Source: Candidatus Aristotella avistercoris (lineage in GTDB: Bacteria > Bacillota > Clostridia > Oscillospirales > Ruminococcaceae). Taken from it: a DNA stretch of 64,000 bases. Shown here piece after piece: positions 59,665 through 64,000 of this stretch. The translations under genes and the position numbers were made by a program. The stretch spans positions 41,428-105,427 of the forward strand of contig CAJFOV010000046.1 of assembly GCA_904397835.1 (NCBI GenBank). Reading direction: 5' to 3'. The number at the start of each line of letters is the position of its first letter. The first letter of the stretch is position 1. The notes beneath the pieces were generated by a model, which saw only the letters and a program-made list of their open reading frames with translations, ran no database searches and had not been told where the DNA came from.

Positions 59665-59867
59665 AGTCAAATCACCTCGCTACAAGAATCAGGAGCCGCC
59701 CCGTGAGGCTACTCAGGAAACAGCATACCATCTTCCAGCGGGGTTTGACAAGATGTTGGCAAAATTTCAAGGGAGGCAGCAGGGCCCTTTCCAGCGGATT
59801 TCACCTGATAGAGCGGCCGGAGGAGAGGAAAATCCACGCCCCAGAGAGCATCCGGAGGGTGGGTGAG

Positions 59868-60062
59868 CTACCGCCTTCCACCCGGCTGACCGCCCATACC
59901 ACCGGGTTGGCCGCCCATGCCGCCCATCCCAATGTCCCCGAAGGTGCTGTAGACCAGGCTGCTCATGGTGACAGTGGTCTCATAGGAGCCGGCCGTCAGG
60001 GTGTAGGTGCCGCCCTGAGCGAGGCCTGGACAGCTGATGAGGATGGAGTCGAAGGTGTTGTT
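59868..60062 (-). pseudogene. 3' fragment of a carbohydrate-binding protein (Cthe_2159/DUF4353-like)
   Basis: On the minus strand the last 64 codons of a protein are readable: FDSILISCPGLAQGGTYTL, then VTMSSLVYSTFG, then a Gly-rich repeat tail (GGMGGQPGGMGGQPGGRR) and a stop. This is the characteristic end of secreted DUF4353 carbohydrate-binding proteins of gut Clostridia. Upstream of about 60062 the homology stops abruptly and the opposite strand becomes the DNA-binding domain of a response regulator. The first several hundred residues are missing. Confidence 0.75.
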
Positions 60063-60411
60063 GGCCCGCATCCGTGCCATGACCCGCAGCCAGAGCGCCC
60101 ACGCCGACGCACAGCTGCATGTGGGCAATATTACGCTGGACAGTGTGAGCTTTGCCCTCTCCTCCCCCAGCGGGAGCTTCCGGCTGGCCAACAAGGAATA
60201 CCAGATGATGGAGCTGCTCATGCGCAACCCCAAGAACCTGATTCCCACCGAGCGTTTTTTGGAGCGGATCTGGGGGTATGACAGCAACACGGAGATCAAC
60301 GTGGTCTGGGTGTACATCTCCTATCTGCGCAAGAAGCTGGAGGCACTGGGGGCCAATATCCAGATCAAGGCCACACGGAATGTGGGATACTCCCTGGAGG
60401 AACGGGTATGA
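60055..60411 (+). pseudogene. 3' fragment of an OmpR-family response regulator (receiver domain missing)
   Basis: The frame reads VLLARIRAMTRSQSAH (the end of a receiver-domain linker), followed by a complete OmpR winged helix (LANKEYQMMELLMRNPKNLI, ERIWGYDSNTEINVVWVYIS, YLRKKLE and RNVGYSLEERV). The whole phosphorylatable receiver domain is absent. An ATG at 60037 keeps the frame open but has no proper ribosome binding site and lies in the foreign fragment. It ends with a four-base overlap with the kinase gene, as in intact regulator-kinase operons. A truncated, possibly constitutive DNA-binding protein cannot be excluded. Confidence 0.8.
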
Positions 60412-61643
60412 TCAAGGGGCTGCGGATCAAACTGGTGGCGGCGTCCATGATCTCCCTGACCCTGGTGCTGGCGGTGATTATGGGAACGGTGAATCTCCTA
60501 AATTACAGGGAAATTTTGGACCAGGCCGACGCCACTCTAGCCATTCTCCAGGAGAACAACGGGACCTTCCCCAAGCGGGAGGAACCCCATGAGCCAGGCA
60601 AACCCGGCCAGATGCCCCTGTCTCCGGAACTGCCCTATGAGTCCCGCTACTTCTCGGTGGTGCTGTCATCGGACGGAGCGATCGTCTCTGTGGACACGGG
60701 GAAAATTGCTGCCGTTGACACGGAGACCGCTGCCCAGTTTGCGCAGACCGTCTACCAGAGCGGCAGAACCCAGGGCATGCTGGGGGACTACCGGTATGTG
60801 CGCCACACCCAGGGGGAGGAGATCCAGGTCATCTTTTTGGACTGCGGCAGGAGCCTTGCCACCTTCCGCACCTTCCTGCTGGCCAGCTGTGGCATCTCCC
60901 TCCTGGGGCTGTTGGCGGTGTTCGGGCTCATTCTCCTGCTCTCAAAGCGCATCATACGGCCCGTGTCCGAGAGCTACGAAAAGCAGAAGCGCTTTATCAC
61001 CGATGCCGGCCATGAGATCAAGACCCCCGTCACCATCATCGATGCCGATGCGGCGGTGTTGGAGATGGACTTGGGGGAAAACGAGTGGCTCAGGGACATC
61101 CAGCAGCAGACCAAGCGCCTGGCCACCCTGACCAACGACCTGATCCTCCTGTCCAGAATGCAGGAGGACCGCAGCCAGCTGGCCATGATCCAACTGCCCT
61201 TTTCGGACCTGGTGCAGGAGACGGCCCAGGGTTTTCAAACCCTGGCAAAGACCCAGGGCAAGACCCTGGTGCTGCAGATCCAACCCATGCTCTCCCTCTG
61301 CGGGGATGAAAAGATGCTCCGCCAGCTGGTGTCCATCCTGCTGGACAACGCGGTGAAGTACGCCCTGCCGCAGGGCGATATCACCCTCACCCTGCAGAAA
61401 CAGGCCAGGACTATCTGCCTGGCGGTGGAGAACCCGGCGGAGAATCTTTCACCGGAGCATCTGCAGCGCCTGTTTGACCGGTTTTACCGGGGGGATCCCT
61501 CCCGCAGTTCCCAGACTGGCGGGTATGGGCTGGGGCTCTCCATCGCTCAGGCCATTGTCCAGGCCCACCGGGGAAAAATCAGTGCGGCGGCTCAAAGTGA
61601 GGGGATGTTGCGCATCCAGGTGCAGCTGCCCATTGGCGGATAG
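60408..61643 (+). CDS. Sensor histidine kinase
   Basis: A 411-residue membrane kinase. Order: helix one (residues about 8-30), an extracellular sensor domain of about 120 residues with a Pro-rich start, helix two (about 157-180), then HisKA with FITDAGHEIKTPVTII (phospho-accepting His intact) and HATPase_c with LLDNAVKYA, FDRFYRGDPSRS and GYGLGLSIAQAIV. The HAMP linker is short. It should phosphorylate the regulator encoded just upstream, but that gene has lost its receiver domain here, so the kinase lacks its normal partner in this copy. Confidence 0.9.
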   Translation: MIKGLRIKLVAASMISLTLVLAVIMGTVNLLNYREILDQADATLAILQENNGTFPKREEPHEPGKPGQMPLSPELPYESRYFSVVLSSDGAIVSVDTGKIAAVDTETAAQFAQTVYQSGRTQGMLGDYRYVRHTQGEEIQVIFLDCGRSLATFRTFLLASCGISLLGLLAVFGLILLLSKRIIRPVSESYEKQKRFITDAGHEIKTPVTIIDADAAVLEMDLGENEWLRDIQQQTKRLATLTNDLILLSRMQEDRSQLAMIQLPFSDLVQETAQGFQTLAKTQGKTLVLQIQPMLSLCGDEKMLRQLVSILLDNAVKYALPQGDITLTLQKQARTICLAVENPAENLSPEHLQRLFDRFYRGDPSRSSQTGGYGLGLSIAQAIVQAHRGKISAAAQSEGMLRIQVQLPIGG

Positions 61644-61680
61644 GGCCAGGTGCTGGCAGGAGCCGCCGGTACCCGGAATA

Positions 61681-61718
61681 GACAAAAGAAAAGGGCGCCA
61701 GTTGTGGAAACTGGCGCC
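61681..61718 (-). terminator. Terminator of the small Cys-motif gene
   Basis: A 10-bp stem (GGCGCCAGTT with AACTGGCGCC) followed on the minus strand by CTTTTCTTTTGTC. Confidence 0.87.
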
Positions 61719-61733
61719 GGAAAAACCGTGGCA

Positions 61734-62093
61734 TTATTGGAACAATGCATCCCGCTTCTGGAGGATCTCCTCCACAAGGGCGCAAGCTGGGCAGTCACAG
61801 TACTGTGCGCCGGCAGCCTTGATCTCCTGGGCATGGGCGGCAATCTGAGCAGCAGATTGGGCCCCAAAGTACTGTACCCCTTTGTCTGATTGGGCAAAGG
61901 CGATGAGATTGTCAATGGGCATAATGTCCGCCTGGAGTTCCTCCAGATATTTTTTGGTCTCATCCAGTTCCCCATCAGTGCCCACCGCACCCAGCCAGCG
62001 CTGAGCCGCGGCCTTTGTTTCGGCGCTGCAGGTGGGGGCGACGATCAATGCACGTGTCTTTTCCACAACTTCTTGTAAAACCCTTTGATTCAT
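61734..62093 (-). CDS. Small conserved cytosolic protein with a CxCxxC motif, unknown function
   Basis: A 119-residue, largely helical protein. Two Thr/Cys-containing blocks stand out: VAPTCSAETKAAAQRWLGA near the start and GAQYCDCPACALVEEILQK near the end, where the CDCPAC cluster could bind metal or form disulfides. Such proteins are common in gut Clostridia and automated annotation sometimes calls them heat-shock proteins, but I see no chaperone domain. The ATG has no good ribosome binding site; a promoter (TTGTGT, 17 bases, TAAAAT at 62131-62159) lies 38 bases upstream. Confidence 0.78.
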   Translation of the reverse strand: MNQRVLQEVVEKTRALIVAPTCSAETKAAAQRWLGAVGTDGELDETKKYLEELQADIMPIDNLIAFAQSDKGVQYFGAQSAAQIAAHAQEIKAAGAQYCDCPACALVEEILQKRDALFQ

Positions 62094-62130
62094 GATTCAT
62101 ACACTAACTTTCCAATCGGCTTTGTCCCCA

Positions 62131-62159
62131 TTTTATCACGCTGGTACTGGAAACACAAG
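62131..62159 (-). promoter_or_regulatory. Promoter of the small Cys-motif gene
   Basis: On the minus strand TTGTGT and TAAAAT at 17-base spacing. Confidence 0.6.
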
Positions 62160-62195
62160 GTTGGATGATTCCCAATATGGCCTTCTATTCAAAGG

Positions 62196-62235
62196 AAAGG
62201 GCGGCAGACGAGATATTTCTCGCCTGCCGCCCTTT
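62196..62235 (-). terminator. Terminator of putP
   Basis: An 18-bp stem with one G-U-type mismatch (AAAGGGCGGCAGACGAGA with TCTCGCCTGCCGCCCTTT) and a four-base loop, 80 bases past the putP stop. Confidence 0.85.
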
Positions 62236-62314
62236 CCGTCAACAGGAGTACCACATCCCACAGGGTAATGGGCCGTTGGTGGGAGTGGGTATGTATCCAA
62301 AAGATCCAGGGGGA

Positions 62315-63868
62315 TTAGATGCCAGCGCGCACCTCGTCAAATTCCTTCTGCATCTCCTGGCTGGGGGGAGCCGTCAGAAGGGAGACCACCACAATGCATA
62401 GGCAGGAGATCAAAAAGGCTGGCAGCAGCTCGTAGATATCCCACACACCGCCCAGAGGCCGGATGAGCAGGTTCCAGACAAAGACCATGACGCCGCCGCT
62501 GACCATACCAGCAATGGCGCCGGCACGGTTGATCCGCTTCCAGAACAGACTCAGGAGCATGAGGGGCCCAAAGGTGGCGCCAAAGCCCGCCCAGGCAAAG
62601 CTGACAATGGTGAAGATCACGCTGTTTTCATCCAAAGCGATGATGATTGCGGCAGCTGTGATGACCAGCAGGGTGATGCGGGAGACAGTCAAAACCTGCT
62701 TGTCCGTGGCCTTTTTGTGGAACAATCCCTGGAAGATGTTCTTAGAAAAGGCAGAGGCCGCAATGAGCAGATAGGAGTCAGAGGAGCTGATGGTGGCCGC
62801 AAGGATGCCAGCCATGACAAACCCTGCCAGCAGGGGCGGCAGCAGATTGGTGGCAAGAAGGATAAACACATTCTCCGCATCGGAGGAGGTGAGCAGAGCG
62901 GTGGGATACAGGGTCCGCCCCACCACACCGATGAACACGGCCACAACCAGGGAGATGATGACCCAGACGGTGGCAATACGGCGGGAGCGGGTCAGCTCAT
63001 GCTCTGAGCGGATGGCCATAAAGCGCAGGAGCACCTGAGGCATGCCAAAGTAGCCCAGGCCCCATGCCACGTTGGAGACCATACTCAGCAGACTGTAGCT
63101 TTCGGCCTGCCCAAACTGGGGCACACCGTTTGCAGCTTGCTGCACCCCATCCACCGTAACAGGGGTGGCCACGCCGAAAAATTCGAAGAAGCCAGGGATG
63201 GATTTTGCATTGTCAATGACGGCCCCCAGGCCGCCAGCGGCAGCTGTGCCGGTGACAACAATGACAATGAGGGCCACAATCATCACAATGGCCTGCATAA
63301 AGTCAGAGGCGCTCTCCGCCAAAAATCCGCCGATGATGGTGTAGACCAGGACAAAGATGGCCCCCACAATCATCATGGGGATGTAATCCAGCCCAAACAG
63401 GGTGGAGAACAGTTTGCCGCAGGTGACCAGGCAGCTTGCGGCATAGACGGTGAAAAAGATCAGGATGAAAAAGGCCGCAATGGTCATAATGACCTTGTTC
63501 TTTTCATGAAACCGGTTGGAAAAGAATTCAGGCAGTGTAATGGCGTTGCCCGCCTTTTCACTGTAGCGGCGCAGCCGCTTTGATGTAATGAGCCAGTTGA
63601 CATAGGTCCCGATGGCAAGTCCGATGGCGGTCCAGGCAGCGTCCGCAATGCCGCACCAGTACGCCACGCCAGGCAGCCCCATCAAAAGCCAGCCGGACAT
63701 GTCCGACGCCTCGGCGCTCATGGCCGTCACCCAGGGACCCAAAGAGCGCCCCCCCAAAAAGTAGTCCTCAGAGCTCTTGTTTGCTCGCCTTGCGAATGCA
63801 ACGCCGATGCCGATAACCGCGGCCATATAGATAACCATAGTGATCATAATTTGAACGGTATCGCCCAT
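62315..63868 (-). CDS. putP: Sodium/proline symporter (SSS family)
   Basis: A 517-residue sodium:solute symporter with thirteen predicted membrane helices. PutP-type blocks: YFLGGRSLGPWVTAMSAEAS with DMSGWLLMGLPG (proline and sodium site), and GYFGMPQVLLRFMAIRS and ILAATISSSDSYLLIAASAF. The expected role is Na+-coupled proline uptake for osmoprotection or Stickland-type fermentation. The ATG at 63868 is eight bases from GGAGGTG; two GTG codons just upstream are too close to the site. No proline reductase genes are adjacent. Confidence 0.94.
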   Translation of the reverse strand: MGDTVQIMITMVIYMAAVIGIGVAFARRANKSSEDYFLGGRSLGPWVTAMSAEASDMSGWLLMGLPGVAYWCGIADAAWTAIGLAIGTYVNWLITSKRLRRYSEKAGNAITLPEFFSNRFHEKNKVIMTIAAFFILIFFTVYAASCLVTCGKLFSTLFGLDYIPMMIVGAIFVLVYTIIGGFLAESASDFMQAIVMIVALIVIVVTGTAAAGGLGAVIDNAKSIPGFFEFFGVATPVTVDGVQQAANGVPQFGQAESYSLLSMVSNVAWGLGYFGMPQVLLRFMAIRSEHELTRSRRIATVWVIISLVVAVFIGVVGRTLYPTALLTSSDAENVFILLATNLLPPLLAGFVMAGILAATISSSDSYLLIAASAFSKNIFQGLFHKKATDKQVLTVSRITLLVITAAAIIIALDENSVIFTIVSFAWAGFGATFGPLMLLSLFWKRINRAGAIAGMVSGGVMVFVWNLLIRPLGGVWDIYELLPAFLISCLCIVVVSLLTAPPSQEMQKEFDEVRAGI

Positions 63869-64000
63869 GTGCACCACACCTCCAAAATAAAAAATGACCG
63901 TATTATTATAACATAAAATAGGTCCGCAGGACCGATCCCTCTGACGTTACAATGTTCTCTCAGGCGTCCGCGACGAAAGCTCTTGCTTTCGGAGTGGAGA
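63869..64000. other. Region upstream of putP at the window edge
   Basis: On the minus strand a perfect TATAAT lies near 63905, with no clear -35 box at 17 bases. Two short inverted repeats are visible (GGTCC-GCA-GGACC near 63922 and GAAAGC-TCTT-GCTTTC near 63975). No gene is seen before the window ends. Confidence 0.45.

Noticed and set aside
59868..60317. A single 149-codon minus-strand gene spanning the junction at 60.06 kb
   Set aside because: Only the last 64 codons resemble a protein family; the N-terminal part is the antisense of the response regulator DNA-binding domain.

Overview
The window is a 64 kb stretch of chromosome from a high-GC, spore-forming-lineage member of the Clostridia, most probably an Oscillospiraceae gut bacterium of the Flavonifractor/Pseudoflavonifractor/Lawsonibacter type. 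This is inferred from protein character, not from a marker gene. Supporting signs are GC-rich coding DNA with strong AGGAGG ribosome binding sites, frequent TTG and GTG starts, spoIIR, RNase M5, DUF1385-prmC linkage, a glgBCDA cluster with the Firmicutes GlgD subunit, a T-box before alaS and a CIRCE operator before hsp20. I found no rRNA, tRNA, CRISPR array, insertion sequence or prophage.

Layout. 0-10 kb: the end of a membrane protein, an ABC exporter, a nucleotidyltransferase, a lipoprotein, a phosphonoacetate-hydrolase-like phosphatase, a NifX-like protein, pyrG (with a probable attenuator), a small Xre regulator, mtnN and a TetR regulator. 10-19 kb: a YitT transporter; a FadR-type regulator heading a three-enzyme operon (cysteine-desulfidase-like, opine-dehydrogenase-like, M20 amidohydrolase); a histidine-kinase-like protein in which Asp replaces the phospho-accepting His; and gap. 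19-26 kb: an AT-rich island with a small membrane protein and an orphan reading frame, then glgB-glgC-glgD-glgA. 26-41 kb: a membrane protein, a histidine phosphatase, an Xre regulator behind an attenuator-like hairpin, DUF1385-prmC, an EamA permease, hsp20, a divergent MATE/MerR efflux pair, citrate synthase, a degenerate type III pantothenate kinase with an ECF S component, a GNAT acetyltransferase, ispE and spoIIR. 41-50 kb: a three-gene operon of small proteins facing an Xre regulator, then T-box-alaS, HIT, a phosphoribosyltransferase, comEC, holA and rnmV. 50-64 kb: a very large secreted metallophosphoesterase, a TetR-controlled ABC/MFS operon, a three-gene envelope operon (DUF368 lipid-carrier translocase, phosphodiester glycosidase, membrane protein), a broken carbohydrate-binding protein fused head-to-head with a broken response regulator followed by an intact kinase, a small Cys-motif protein and putP.

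Working together. The glg operon carries out glycogen synthesis from glucose-1-phosphate. pyrG, gap, citrate synthase, ispE, alaS, holA and prmC are housekeeping. Several loci have readable control elements: FadR, TetR, MerR and HrcA operators, a T-box, and two hairpins in 5' leaders. The most interesting parts are the FadR-controlled amino-acid/opine operon, the degenerate CoaX-like and kinase-like proteins, the AT-rich island with its unannotated 52-residue membrane protein, the operon of small proteins next to the Xre gene at 42 kb, and the deletion-type junction at about 60.06 kb. All assignments are by eye from motifs; no database search was run.
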